From positions 4,216,001 to 4,280,000 of the forward strand of contig NZ_CP042430.1 of assembly GCF_007970665.1 (NCBI RefSeq): a stretch of 64,000 bases of DNA, given 5' to 3'. Each line of letters starts with the position of its first letter. Position 1 is the stretch's first letter. This document shows, piece by piece, positions 50,981 to 58,612 of the stretch. Source of the stretch: Baekduia soli (lineage in GTDB: Bacteria > Actinomycetota > Thermoleophilia > Solirubrobacterales > Solirubrobacteraceae). The position numbers and the translations under genes are program-made. The notes beneath the pieces were generated by a model. That model saw nothing but the letters and a program-made list of their open reading frames with translations. It made no database searches and was not told where the DNA came from.

Positions 50981-51676
50981 ATGACGACGCGACCGCCGGG
51001 CGACGACCTCACGGTCCTCCACGACCTCGTCCCGGTCGCGGGGCGCCGCATGGTCGACGTGGGGTGCGGGCCCGGCGACCTCGTGCGGCGCCTGGCCGCC
51101 GAGGGCGCCGACGCCGTCGGGCTGGAGATCTCCCAGGAGCAGCTCGCGACCGCGCTGGCCCGTGACCCGGAGGCCACGGGCAGCTACGTCGTCGGCCTCG
51201 CCGAGGACCTGCCCTTCGCCGACGCCTCCGTGGACGCAGTGCTGTTCATGAAGTCCTTGCACCACGTGCCCGCGGACGCGATGGACGGGGCGCTGGCCGA
51301 GGCGCGCCGCGTCCTGACCGCCGACGGCGCCGTCCTGGTCGTCGAGCCGCTGACCGACGGCACCATGTTCGAGCTCGTGCGCCGCATCGACGACGAGACC
51401 GAGGTGCGCCGCCTGGCCCAGGAGGCGCTGGGGCGGGCCGGCGCGGCCGGGCTCGTCTCGGCGGCGGTCCGCGAGTACGAGACCCGCCCGTCCTTCGCGG
51501 ACTTCACGGCGCTGTGCGACCTCATCACGGGCGTCGACCCGGCACGCGCCGGCGACATCGCCGCGGCGCGCGACGAGCTCGAGCAGGCCTTCGAGCGCCT
51601 GGCCGACCGCGACGCCGCCACGGGCGCCTACACGCTGGTGGCGCCGATGCGCGCCGAGCTGCTGCGCCCCGCCTGA
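50981..51676 (+). CDS. Class I SAM-dependent methyltransferase
   Basis: A 231-residue methyltransferase. The SAM-binding motif I is RRMVDVGCGPGDLVRRLAAE, motif II is GLEISQEQLATA, and the post-motif region is AEDLPFADASVDAVLFMKSL followed by HHVPADAM and VLTADGAVLVVEPL. No further domain is present. Start ATG 50981. It is a single plus-strand gene between minus-strand units; the 142-nt upstream region is a divergent promoter shared with the Mn-catalase operon. The methyl acceptor is unknown. Confidence 0.85.
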   Translation: MTTRPPGDDLTVLHDLVPVAGRRMVDVGCGPGDLVRRLAAEGADAVGLEISQEQLATALARDPEATGSYVVGLAEDLPFADASVDAVLFMKSLHHVPADAMDGALAEARRVLTADGAVLVVEPLTDGTMFELVRRIDDETEVRRLAQEALGRAGAAGLVSAAVREYETRPSFADFTALCDLITGVDPARAGDIAAARDELEQAFERLADRDAATGAYTLVAPMRAELLRPA

Positions 51677-51717
51677 GCGGCCTCAGGACTTCCCCCCGGG
51701 AGGGATCGCCGTCGCGT

Positions 51718-52629
51718 TCAGCGCGCCCGTGGTGCGTTGGCCCAGCGCCGCCAGCAGGCGCCGGCCACGGCTTCCGGCTCGTCCTCGACGAGGAAGTGCG
51801 ACGCGCCGGGCACCGCGTGCCCGGTGGCCTGCGGCGCCAGCGCCCGCCAGGCCGCCACCGGGTCCCCGTAGAAGCGCGGCAGCGCGCCCTCGGCGCCCCA
51901 GAGCACGTGCACGGGGCAGGCGATCGTCCGCCGGCCGAGGTCGGCGTCGTCGTGGGCGCGGTCCACCGTCGCGCCCGCGCGGTAGTCCTCGCATATCGCG
52001 GTCACGGTGGCCGGGTCGGTCACCTGTGCGCGGTAGGCGGCGACGACCTCGGCCGGATAGCGCGGGTCGCCGGCCTTGATGCCCATGCGCTCGGCCGCGA
52101 TCCAGAAGCCGCCGGGATCGCCGAGGATCATCCGCTCGGGCAGGGGTGCGGGCTGGGCCAGGAACGGCCAGTGCCAGTAGCCCAGGGCGAAGCGGTCATC
52201 GGCGCGCGCCCAGATCTCCCCTGTCGGGACGATGTCCAGGACCACGAGCGACCGCACCTCCTCGGGGTGGTCCAGCGCCATCCGGTAGGCCACGCGGCCG
52301 CCGCGATCGTGGCCGGCGACCGCGAACGCGTCGTGCCCCAGGCCGGCCATCGCCGCGACCAGGTCGGCGGCCAGCGCGCGCTTGGCGTGCGGGGCGTGGT
52401 CGGCGGCGACCTCCGGGCGGAACGAGTCCCCGTAGCCGGGCAGGTCGGCGGCGACGATGGTGAACCGCTCGGCGAGGCGCGGGGCCACCGCGTGCCACAT
52501 GAGGTGCGTCTGCGGGAAGCCGTGCAGGAGCAGCAGCGGTGGCCCGGAGCCGCCGATCCGCGCGTGGACGTCGCCGCGCGGCGTCGGGACGTCGTGGGCG
52601 GCGAAGCCGTGAAACGGCGCCGCGGTCAC
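51718..52629 (-). CDS. Alpha/beta hydrolase, haloacetate-dehalogenase-like
   Basis: A 303-residue hydrolase. LLLLHGFPQTHLMWHAVAP gives the HG oxyanion region, and the nucleophile is Asp in AVAGHDRGGRVAYRMALDHP (GHDRGG). ADLPGYGDSFRPE and YWHWPFLAQPAPLPERMILG closely follow the fluoroacetate dehalogenase/epoxide hydrolase pattern. The catalytic His lies in PGASHFLVEDEPEAVA. GTG 52629 overlaps the stop of the dioxygenase gene (GTGA). It probably hydrolyses a haloacid or epoxide; the exact substrate cannot be set by sequence. Confidence 0.87.
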   Translation of the reverse strand: MTAAPFHGFAAHDVPTPRGDVHARIGGSGPPLLLLHGFPQTHLMWHAVAPRLAERFTIVAADLPGYGDSFRPEVAADHAPHAKRALAADLVAAMAGLGHDAFAVAGHDRGGRVAYRMALDHPEEVRSLVVLDIVPTGEIWARADDRFALGYWHWPFLAQPAPLPERMILGDPGGFWIAAERMGIKAGDPRYPAEVVAAYRAQVTDPATVTAICEDYRAGATVDRAHDDADLGRRTIACPVHVLWGAEGALPRFYGDPVAAWRALAPQATGHAVPGASHFLVEDEPEAVAGACWRRWANAPRAR

Positions 52630-53651
52630 CGGGGCCCCGCCAGGAGATCGGCGTGGTGGCGGGCGGCGACGTCGGGGTGCGCGCGCAGGCGCACCTTCAG
52701 GGAGTTGTCACCGTAGTTGGCCAGGATCGGGTTGCCGGCGTCGGTGCTCTGCCCGCCGGGCGCCTGCGCCGCGAGCTCGGGCGGCAGCGTCACCGGCTCC
52801 ACACGGGCGTCGAAGCGCGGGTTGAAGAAGTAGGCCACCGAGAGGCGCTCGACCCCGGCGGGTGGGCTGACGACGCGGTGCACCGTCGCGCGGAACAGGC
52901 CCTGGCTGACGAGCTGCAGCAGCTCGCCGATGTTGACCACGAACGCGCCGGGCCGCGCCGGGACGTCGACCCAGGCGCCGTCGACGAGCGCCTGCAGCCC
53001 GCCGACCTCGTCCTGGTCCAGGAACGTCAGCAGGCCGCCGTCGGTGTGGCTGCCCACGCCCTGGTCGGTCTGCAGCGCCCCGGTGGCGGCCGGGTAGCGG
53101 ATGATCTTGGCCAGGATCTCGGGCGGGTCGACGAGCGCGTCGAAGTGCCCGGCCGGCTGGCCGAGGGCCAGCGCCACGGCGCGGATGAGCACGTGGCCGA
53201 CCGCCTCGAGCGCGGCGATGTAGTCCATGACGGCGGGGCGGAACCCCGGGAGTCCCGCGGGCCACAGGTTCGGGCCGCGCAGCCGCATCCACGCGGGATC
53301 GCCGGCCCCCAGCACGGGCGCGGGAAGCTCGCGGCCGATGTCGACCTGGTCGCGCAGGTCACGCAGCCCGTTCGTGCGCTCGTTGCCCAGCCGCGTGTAG
53401 CCGCGGAACTGCGGCGAGTGCACGTTCTCGATCGCCAGCCGCTCGTCCTCGGGCAGCGCGAAGAACGCGGCCGCGGCGGCGCGGACGCCGGAGGTCACCC
53501 CGTCGGGCACGCCGTGGCCCTCGAGGTAGATCGCCCCGTTGCGGTGGAACGCCTGCTGGAGCGCCACGACGAACGCGCGGCCCTGCGGGCCGCCCGGGTC
53601 GGCGGCGAAGCCCGAGAGGTCGAGGACCGGGAGGGGCGCGTCGGGGACCAT
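52626..53651 (-). CDS. Isopenicillin N synthase-family 2-oxoglutarate/Fe(II) dioxygenase
   Basis: A 341-residue member of the IPNS/2OG-Fe(II) oxygenase family. The DIOX_N part has AFHRNGAIYLEGHGVPDGV. The iron triad is HxD in GVGSHTDGGLLTFLDQDEVG plus the distal His in FRATVHRVVSPPAG. The co-substrate Arg is in ERLSVAYFFNPRFD. ATG 53651. It is coupled to the dehalogenase-like gene by a GTGA overlap. Substrate unknown. It is divergent from the epoxide hydrolase gene, with only 15 nt between starts, so promoters must overlap the coding regions. Confidence 0.87.
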   Translation of the reverse strand: MVPDAPLPVLDLSGFAADPGGPQGRAFVVALQQAFHRNGAIYLEGHGVPDGVTSGVRAAAAAFFALPEDERLAIENVHSPQFRGYTRLGNERTNGLRDLRDQVDIGRELPAPVLGAGDPAWMRLRGPNLWPAGLPGFRPAVMDYIAALEAVGHVLIRAVALALGQPAGHFDALVDPPEILAKIIRYPAATGALQTDQGVGSHTDGGLLTFLDQDEVGGLQALVDGAWVDVPARPGAFVVNIGELLQLVSQGLFRATVHRVVSPPAGVERLSVAYFFNPRFDARVEPVTLPPELAAQAPGGQSTDAGNPILANYGDNSLKVRLRAHPDVAARHHADLLAGPR

Positions 53652-53666
53652 GGGGGATCATTCCCG

Positions 53667-54839
53667 ATGGCGCCGGTAGGCTGCCACGCCGTGGAGATCG
53701 ACGCCGTCCCCTTCGAGGTCAACGTCCCGCAGGCGGTCCTCGACGACCTCGCCCGGCGCCTGGAGGCGACCCGCTGGCCCGTCGAGCCCGCGAGCGGGCC
53801 GTGGCGCTACGGCGCCGACTCGAGCTACGTGCGCCGCGTCGTCGACCACTGGCGCGACGGCTACGACTGGCGGGCGTCGGAGCGCGCGATCAACCGCTTC
53901 GACAACTACACGACCACGATCGAGGGCCTGGAGGTGCACTTCATCCTCGAGCACGGCTCCGGCCCCGCCCCGCGGCCGCTCATCGTCACCCACGGCTGGC
54001 CCGGCTCGATCGTCGAGTTCCTGGAGGTCGTCGAGCCGCTGGCCCACCCCGAGCGCTTCGGCGGCGACGTGGCGGACGCGTTCACCGTCGTCGTGCCGAG
54101 CATCCCGGGCTACGGCTTCTCCCAGGCGCCGGACGCGCCGATCACGCCGCGCGACGTCGGGCGGATGTTCGACACGCTGATGACCGAGCGGCTCGGCTTC
54201 GCCACCTACCTGGCCCAGGGCGGCGACTGGGGCAGCATCATCACCTCGTGGATGGGCTACGACCAGCCCGAGCACGTCGAGGCCATGCACCTCAACCTGG
54301 TGGCCTTCGAGGCGCTGCCGCCCGACGGGCGGCTCAGCGAGGAGGAGCAGGCCTGGGTGGAGCGCAGCGCGGTGCGCCGCGACCCCGAGGCCGGATACCG
54401 CATCCAGCAGGGCACCCGGCCCCACACGCTGGCCTACGGGCTCACCGACTCCCCCGCCGGCCTCGCGGCGTGGATCCTGGAGAAGTTCCACGGCTGGACG
54501 GTGCCCGGCGAGGATCGCGACCCCCCGTTCGACCTCGACCACCTGCTGGCCAACGTCATGCTCTACTGGCTCGCCGGCCCGGGTCCCGCGAGCTGGCTCT
54601 ACATCGCCACGATCGAGCAGGGCGCCCGGCGCCTGCCCGACGGCGAGCGCGTGCGGGTGCCGACCTCGTTCCTGCTGTGCCCCCGCGACATCAGCGTGCC
54701 GCCGCCCGACAGCGTGATCGAGCGGGCCTACGTCATGGTCCGCCGCACCGACGCGCCCGACGGCGGCCACTTCGTCGCCTTCGAGCAGGGCGACCTGTTC
54801 GTGCGCGACGTGCGCGAGGCCTTCCGCGACCGCGGCTGA
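53667..54839 (+). CDS. Epoxide hydrolase (EHN-domain type)
   Basis: A 390-residue protein of the juvenile-hormone/microsomal epoxide hydrolase family. The N-terminal EHN domain is VPFEVNVPQAVLDDLARRLE then ATRWPVEPASGPWRYG. LIVTHGWPGSIVEFLEVV is the oxyanion motif. The nucleophile Asp is in LAQGGDWGSIITSWMGYDQP and the base His in DAPDGGHFVAFEQGDLF. GTG 53691 (giving MEIDAVPFEV) is an alternative start that fits family length better. It converts epoxides to diols in the cytosol. It stands alone on the plus strand between two minus-strand units. Confidence 0.9.
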   Translation: MAPVGCHAVEIDAVPFEVNVPQAVLDDLARRLEATRWPVEPASGPWRYGADSSYVRRVVDHWRDGYDWRASERAINRFDNYTTTIEGLEVHFILEHGSGPAPRPLIVTHGWPGSIVEFLEVVEPLAHPERFGGDVADAFTVVVPSIPGYGFSQAPDAPITPRDVGRMFDTLMTERLGFATYLAQGGDWGSIITSWMGYDQPEHVEAMHLNLVAFEALPPDGRLSEEEQAWVERSAVRRDPEAGYRIQQGTRPHTLAYGLTDSPAGLAAWILEKFHGWTVPGEDRDPPFDLDHLLANVMLYWLAGPGPASWLYIATIEQGARRLPDGERVRVPTSFLLCPRDISVPPPDSVIERAYVMVRRTDAPDGGHFVAFEQGDLFVRDVREAFRDRG

Positions 54840-54844
54840 GACCC

Positions 54845-55615
54845 CTACGGGCCGGCGGCCACGAGCTCCAGCCGGTTGCCCCACGGGTCCTCGGTGTGGC
54901 AGCGGCGCACGCCGGGCAGCGCGTCGTCCCAGCGCACCACGGCCCCTGCGGCCGCCAGGCGTGCGGCAAGCGCCTCGAGGTCGCCGGCGCGCAGCGCCGG
55001 GTGGGCCTTGGCCGCGGGCGTGAAGGGGTCCTCGACCCCGACGTGCAGCGCACGGCCGCCGACCGCGAACCACACGCCGCCGCGGTCGCGCAGCGGCTCG
55101 GGCTTGGCGATCTCGGCCAGCCCCAGCAGCCCGCCGTAGAACCGCCGCGCCTCCGCCTCGCAGCCGGGCGGCGCCGCGACCTGCACGTGGTCCAGGTCGG
55201 TGACCCCGGCACCCCCGGCGCCGACGACCGCGACCGCCATGAGCTCGATCAGGGCGGCCTCGTCGACCAGGCCGGTCACGCCGAACAGGCCGGTGGCCGG
55301 GTAGTGGCGGCCGAAGTGGCGCTGCCACGCGCGCCCGAGCTCGCGCCGCGCGGACCGGTAGGCGGCCAGGTCGGTGACGAAGATCTGCATCGCGACGATG
55401 TCGGCGGCCCGGCCCCCGGCCGCCGCGAGCGCGAGCACGACGTTGCCGGCGGCCACGTCGAGCTGCTCGGCCAGCGTCGTGCCGCGCACGTGTCCGTCGG
55501 GTCCCGTCGCGATCTGGCCCGCCAGGTGCACGAGCCGGCCCTCCCCCGCCACGACGGCGTGCGTGTAGCCGACCGGGGCCGCCAGCCCGGGCGCGTCGAC
55601 GTGCCGGTGCTCCAT
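54845..55615 (-). CDS. RidA-like/VOC (glyoxalase) fusion protein
   Basis: A 256-residue two-domain protein. Residues 1-125 are a Rid/YjgF domain: HAVVAGEGRLVHLAGQIATG, NVVLALAAAGGRAADIVAMQ, FVTDLAAYRSARRELGRAW. Residues 133-256 are a VOC domain: DLDHVQVAAPPGCEAEARRF, YGGLLGLAEIAKPEPLRDRG, HTEDPWGNRLELVAAGP. Both parts are well preserved and in one frame, without a stop or start at the junction. In other genomes I know these as separate proteins. Rid domains deaminate reactive imines; VOC enzymes act on small carbonyl compounds. Start ATG 55615 (MEHRHVDAPG). Confidence 0.82.
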   Translation of the reverse strand: MEHRHVDAPGLAAPVGYTHAVVAGEGRLVHLAGQIATGPDGHVRGTTLAEQLDVAAGNVVLALAAAGGRAADIVAMQIFVTDLAAYRSARRELGRAWQRHFGRHYPATGLFGVTGLVDEAALIELMAVAVVGAGGAGVTDLDHVQVAAPPGCEAEARRFYGGLLGLAEIAKPEPLRDRGGVWFAVGGRALHVGVEDPFTPAAKAHPALRAGDLEALAARLAAAGAVVRWDDALPGVRRCHTEDPWGNRLELVAAGP

Positions 55616-55853
55616 CGGGCGCAGTCTAGGTCCGCGAGGCCGGCCAACCCTCGCGGCACGCCCGCGATCGGCGTCCTGCTCGGCGGCGCGCCCGAACACC
55701 GCGCGGCGGTCGACGTCCACCTCACGCCGCTGCCGCTCGAGCTCGGTGCGGCCGGCTCAGCCCCGCGGTGGGCCCACGTCACCCGCCGGACCCAGTTCCT
55801 ATGATGACGGTGAACGTACCCAGCGGAGCGCACCGAGCGCCCGCACGCTTCGC
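55616..55853. other. Intergenic region, no gene seen
   Basis: These 238 nt between the divergent Rid-VOC and DUF4395 genes hold no frame with family support. The last 60 nt before the DUF4395 start contain TATGATGACGG, the least GC-rich stretch, which may be the promoter. Confidence 0.35.
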
Positions 55854-56351
55854 ATGCTCACCTTCCCCAACCCCGTCAACGAGGTCTCCGCCCGCGTCGT
55901 CGCGGGCTGCGTGGCCGTGCTCAGCCTGGCCACGATCCTCTCGGGCCAGACGTGGTTCGCCGCCGTCATCGCGGCCGGCTTCATCGCCCGTGTCCTGACC
56001 GGCCCGACGCTGAGCCCGCTCGGCCAGCTCGCCACGCGCGTCATCACGCCGCGCCTCGGCCTGCCGGAGAAGCTCGTCGCCGGCCCGCCCAAGCGCTTCG
56101 CCCAGGGCATGGGCGCCGTCATCTCCTCGACCGCCGCGGTGCTCACGCTGGGCTTCGGCCTGGACATGGAGGCCGACGTGGTGCTCAGCCTGATCGTCGT
56201 CGCGGCCACGCTCGAGTCCGCCTTCGCCGTCTGCATCGGGTGCATGGTGTTCAGCCGGCTCATGCGCGCCGGGATCATCCCGCCCGAGGTGTGCGAGAGC
56301 TGCAACGACATCTGGACGCGCGTCCCGCAGCCGGCTGCCGGACCGCGATAG
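55854..56351 (+). CDS. DUF4395 family integral membrane protein
   Basis: A 165-residue protein beginning LTFPNPVNEVSARVVAGCVA, the DUF4395 N-terminal signature. About four hydrophobic segments follow: VLSLATILSGQTWFAAVIAA, MGAVISSTAAVLTLGFGL and VVLSLIVVAATLESAFAVCI. Two conserved cysteine motifs, CIGCMVF and CESCNDIW, suggest thiol redox function in the membrane. ATG 55854 is chosen because the family begins there. A longer frame upstream lacks conservation. Function unknown; in other actinobacteria the family sits near thiosulfate-sulfurtransferase or thioredoxin genes. Confidence 0.8.
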   Translation: MLTFPNPVNEVSARVVAGCVAVLSLATILSGQTWFAAVIAAGFIARVLTGPTLSPLGQLATRVITPRLGLPEKLVAGPPKRFAQGMGAVISSTAAVLTLGFGLDMEADVVLSLIVVAATLESAFAVCIGCMVFSRLMRAGIIPPEVCESCNDIWTRVPQPAAGPR

Positions 56352-56508
56352 CCGAGAGGTCCGCTGACGACGGCGGAGCGGCCGGGCGCGCCTGTCCCGC
56401 CGCGCCCGGCTGTCCGCCCCGGCCTGGGTCGGGGCTCAGCTCGTCGCCGAGGAGGCCGACCGTGACCCGGACCTCTCGCGGCGCGGCGCCCGCGGAGGTC
56501 GCGCTCAT
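56275..56508 (-). CDS. Small hypothetical protein with strong ribosome-binding site
   Basis: A 77-residue frame, listed because AAAGGAA lies 7 nt upstream of ATG 56508, one of the clearer Shine-Dalgarno sequences in the window. The N-terminus MSATSAGAAPREVRVTVGLL is followed by a Gly/Pro/Ala-rich stretch. Its 3' end runs antisense into the DUF4395 gene. I recognise no family; it could be a real small gene with the end shifted by a base error, or chance. It falls in the 357-nt gap 56352-56708, which otherwise holds no supported gene. Confidence 0.28.
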   Translation of the reverse strand: MSATSAGAAPREVRVTVGLLGDELSPDPGRGGQPGAAGQARPAAPPSSADLSAIAVRQPAAGRASRCRCSSRTPRAG

Positions 56509-56708
56509 GAGGGGTTCCTTTCGGAAGGGCGTTCCGAGCAGGCGCTGCGCCGGCGCCCTGTGTCGCCGAGCACCCGCCCCAGCGCCTCGCGGTGACGTGG
56601 CGGCCCCGCACGTCCGGCGCCGACGGCGGCACCGGACCGGCTCAACATCGTCCACGGTAGGGCCGCCGACCCCGCCGATCCACCGCGAGCGCCCGGTACG
56701 GTGCCCGC

Positions 56709-57200
56709 ATGCTCCCCGCCACGCTCACCGGACCGGCCGCGACGATCTCCGAGCGGTTGATGGCCGCCGGGCAGACCGTCGCCGTCGCCGAGTCCTCGGC
56801 GGGCGGCCTCATCTCGGCCGCGCTGCTCGCGGTGCCCGGCGCCTCGGCGTACTACCGCGGCGGCGTGGTGATCTACACACTGGAGGGGGCACGGGCGCTG
56901 CTGGCCGGCGCGACCGACCTCGACCCAGGCTCCCGCGGGGCCTGCGAGCCGTTCGCCCGCTACCTGTCGGCCTCGGCCGCCGCGAGGCTGGATGCCGACT
57001 GGGGCGTGGGCGAGACCGGCGCGACCGGCCCCAGAGGCAACCGCTACGGCGACCCGGCCGGGCACGCCTGGGTCGCCGTGAGCGGCCCCGCAGGGCACCT
57101 GGACGCCCGGCACGCGCTGACCGGCTCGGACGATCGCGCGGCCAACATGGAGCACTTCGCCGCGCAGGCCCTGACGCTGCTGGCCGACGCGCTGGCGTGA
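56709..57200 (+). CDS. CinA-family nicotinamide-nucleotide amidohydrolase
   Basis: A 163-residue stand-alone CinA C-terminal domain. VAVAESSAGGLISAALLAVP (canonical ESCTGG with the catalytic Ser), YYRGGVVIYTLEGARALL and DWGVGETGATGPRGNRYG are the family blocks. The enzyme deamidates NMN to NaMN in pyridine nucleotide recycling. The Cys of ESCTGG is Ser here, and GIAGP is GATGP, so the protein is a divergent member. It is convergent with the next membrane-protein gene, with 3 nt between stops. Confidence 0.82.
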   Translation: MLPATLTGPAATISERLMAAGQTVAVAESSAGGLISAALLAVPGASAYYRGGVVIYTLEGARALLAGATDLDPGSRGACEPFARYLSASAAARLDADWGVGETGATGPRGNRYGDPAGHAWVAVSGPAGHLDARHALTGSDDRAANMEHFAAQALTLLADALA

Positions 57201-57203
57201 CGG

Positions 57204-57608
57204 CTAGCGCAGGGCCAGGGCCACGACGACCTGGGCCGTCCACGCCGCGGTCCGCACCCAGTTCGCCCGCACGAGCCGCGTGATCTGGCGATCGGTGGCG
57301 CCGCCGGCCATGGCGCCGTGCATCGGCGCGTAGACCAGCCCGGTGATCGCGAACAGCCCCACGGCCAGCGCGGCGTTGGCCGCGCCCAGGGCGGCGTCCT
57401 CGCGCACGAGCACGGCGACGGCGAGCGCGACGTCGGCGACCATGAGCGGCAACACGAGCCGCGCGATGCGGCGCTGGTGCTCGGCCTGGTAGCGCAGGCG
57501 GTCGGCGGCGCCCACCAGCGCGAACAGCGGGTAGTGGACCACCTGGATCGTCCAGATGAGCCCGGCCAGCGCCGCCGCGACGACCAGGTTCGCCGTCAGG
57601 AGGTCCAC
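57204..57608 (-). CDS. Small integral membrane protein, HYPLF-type
   Basis: A 134-residue protein with four hydrophobic helices. TANLVVAAALAGLIWTIQVV leads to the conserved HYPLFALVG motif; LPLMVADVALAVAVLV, AALAVGLFAITGLVYAPMHG and WTAQVVVALALR complete it. The pattern 'IQ..HYPLF..VG....Y...H..RI..LV.P' recurs in uncharacterised (DUF1772-like) membrane proteins. Function unknown. No linked operon partner: neighbours are convergent CinA and the ZIP gene 58 nt upstream on the same strand. Confidence 0.65.
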   Translation of the reverse strand: MDLLTANLVVAAALAGLIWTIQVVHYPLFALVGAADRLRYQAEHQRRIARLVLPLMVADVALAVAVLVREDAALGAANAALAVGLFAITGLVYAPMHGAMAGGATDRQITRLVRANWVRTAAWTAQVVVALALR

Positions 57609-57666
57609 GCCCGGTGTACGACCGGGCGGCCGCCGGGGCTCACCCCGGGGGGCCGGGCCCCGCCCC

Positions 57667-58524
57667 TCAGCCGCCGCCGTAGACGACGACCATGTCGGTG
57701 ATCAACCCGATCATGAACCCGGCGGTGAGCATCCAGAGGCCGACCTCGCGATGCCCGAAGCGGCGCATCGCGTGCCAGATCTCGACGACGACGTAGAGGA
57801 TCGCGCCGCCGGCGACCGCGTAGAAGACGAGGGCCAGGGCGTCGGAGGAGACCTGGTAGCCGATCATGGACCCGAGGAACGTCGGCCCGCCGCCGATCAG
57901 CCCGGCCGCGCCGAGCCATCGCCAGGACGGCCGCACGTCGCCCAGCGGCCCGACGATGCCGAAGCCCTCGGTCGTGTTGTGCAGGGCGAAGCCGATGATG
58001 AGGACCGTCGCCAGGCCGATCTCCCCGGCGTTGGCCGCGACGCCGATGGCCAGCCCCTCGGCGAAGTTGTGCAGGCCGATCGCCGCGGCGATCGTCATGC
58101 CGGTCCGCAGGCGCGCCGAGCGCACCCCGCGCCGGTGGTCCTCCAGCAGGCGGTGGTCCTCGACGGTCAGGGTGTCGCCGGCGGCACCGGCCATGGGCGG
58201 CACCACGTCCTTGGGGCGCATGCGCCGCTCGAACATCGCCAGGCCCACCGTGCCGGTCGCGAAGCCCGCAGCCAGCAGAAGGGCGAGGCCGATCGGCTCC
58301 AGGACGCCGTTCTTGTCGTCCTTGAAGCCGACGACCCGGTCCTCGACGATCGCGAAGGCGTGCTCGAAGACGTCGACGAAGAGGAACGCGAGCACCCCCA
58401 CGGCGAACATGGCCAGGGCGACGCGGCCGCGCGTCCCGAGCAGCCGCCAGCGCCCGAGCGGCAGGCCGAGGAAGATCGTCGAGCCCGCGATCGCGCCCAG
58501 CAGGGTGGTCTCGGCGAACGTCAC
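57667..58524 (-). CDS. ZIP-family divalent metal transporter
   Basis: A 285-residue membrane protein. The ZIP metal-site motif is AAAIGLHNFAEGLAIGVA (HNxxEG) in the middle helix and the second is IIGFALHNTTEGFGIVGP (HNxxEG). About eight hydrophobic segments are visible, beginning TTLLGAIAGSTIFLGLPLGR. A short hydrophilic loop (DHRLLEDHRRGVR) links the halves. It imports Zn, Mn or Fe. GTG 58524 is used as start; upstream frame is composition-odd. A DtxR-type inverted repeat lies 35 nt upstream, supporting metal-dependent repression. Confidence 0.85.
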   Translation of the reverse strand: MTFAETTLLGAIAGSTIFLGLPLGRWRLLGTRGRVALAMFAVGVLAFLFVDVFEHAFAIVEDRVVGFKDDKNGVLEPIGLALLLAAGFATGTVGLAMFERRMRPKDVVPPMAGAAGDTLTVEDHRLLEDHRRGVRSARLRTGMTIAAAIGLHNFAEGLAIGVAANAGEIGLATVLIIGFALHNTTEGFGIVGPLGDVRPSWRWLGAAGLIGGGPTFLGSMIGYQVSSDALALVFYAVAGGAILYVVVEIWHAMRRFGHREVGLWMLTAGFMIGLITDMVVVYGGG

Positions 58525-58558
58525 CCGAAGGCTCGGCGGAGGGGGCAGGGCTCGGTCA

Positions 58559-58572
58559 TTAGGCAAGCCTAA
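58559..58572. promoter_or_regulatory. DtxR/IdeR/MntR-type metal box
   Basis: TTAGGC-AA-GCCTAA is a perfect 6+2+6 inverted repeat, close in sequence to the TTAGGxxAGxCTAA boxes bound by DtxR-family Fe/Mn repressors in actinobacteria. It lies in the 88-nt region between the ZIP gene (minus, start 58524) and the MFS gene (plus, start 58613). It could thus govern both. Confidence 0.65.
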
Positions 58573-58612
58573 CACCGTGGGGTGCGCTGCGCGGGTGCGA
58601 GACTCGCCGGCC

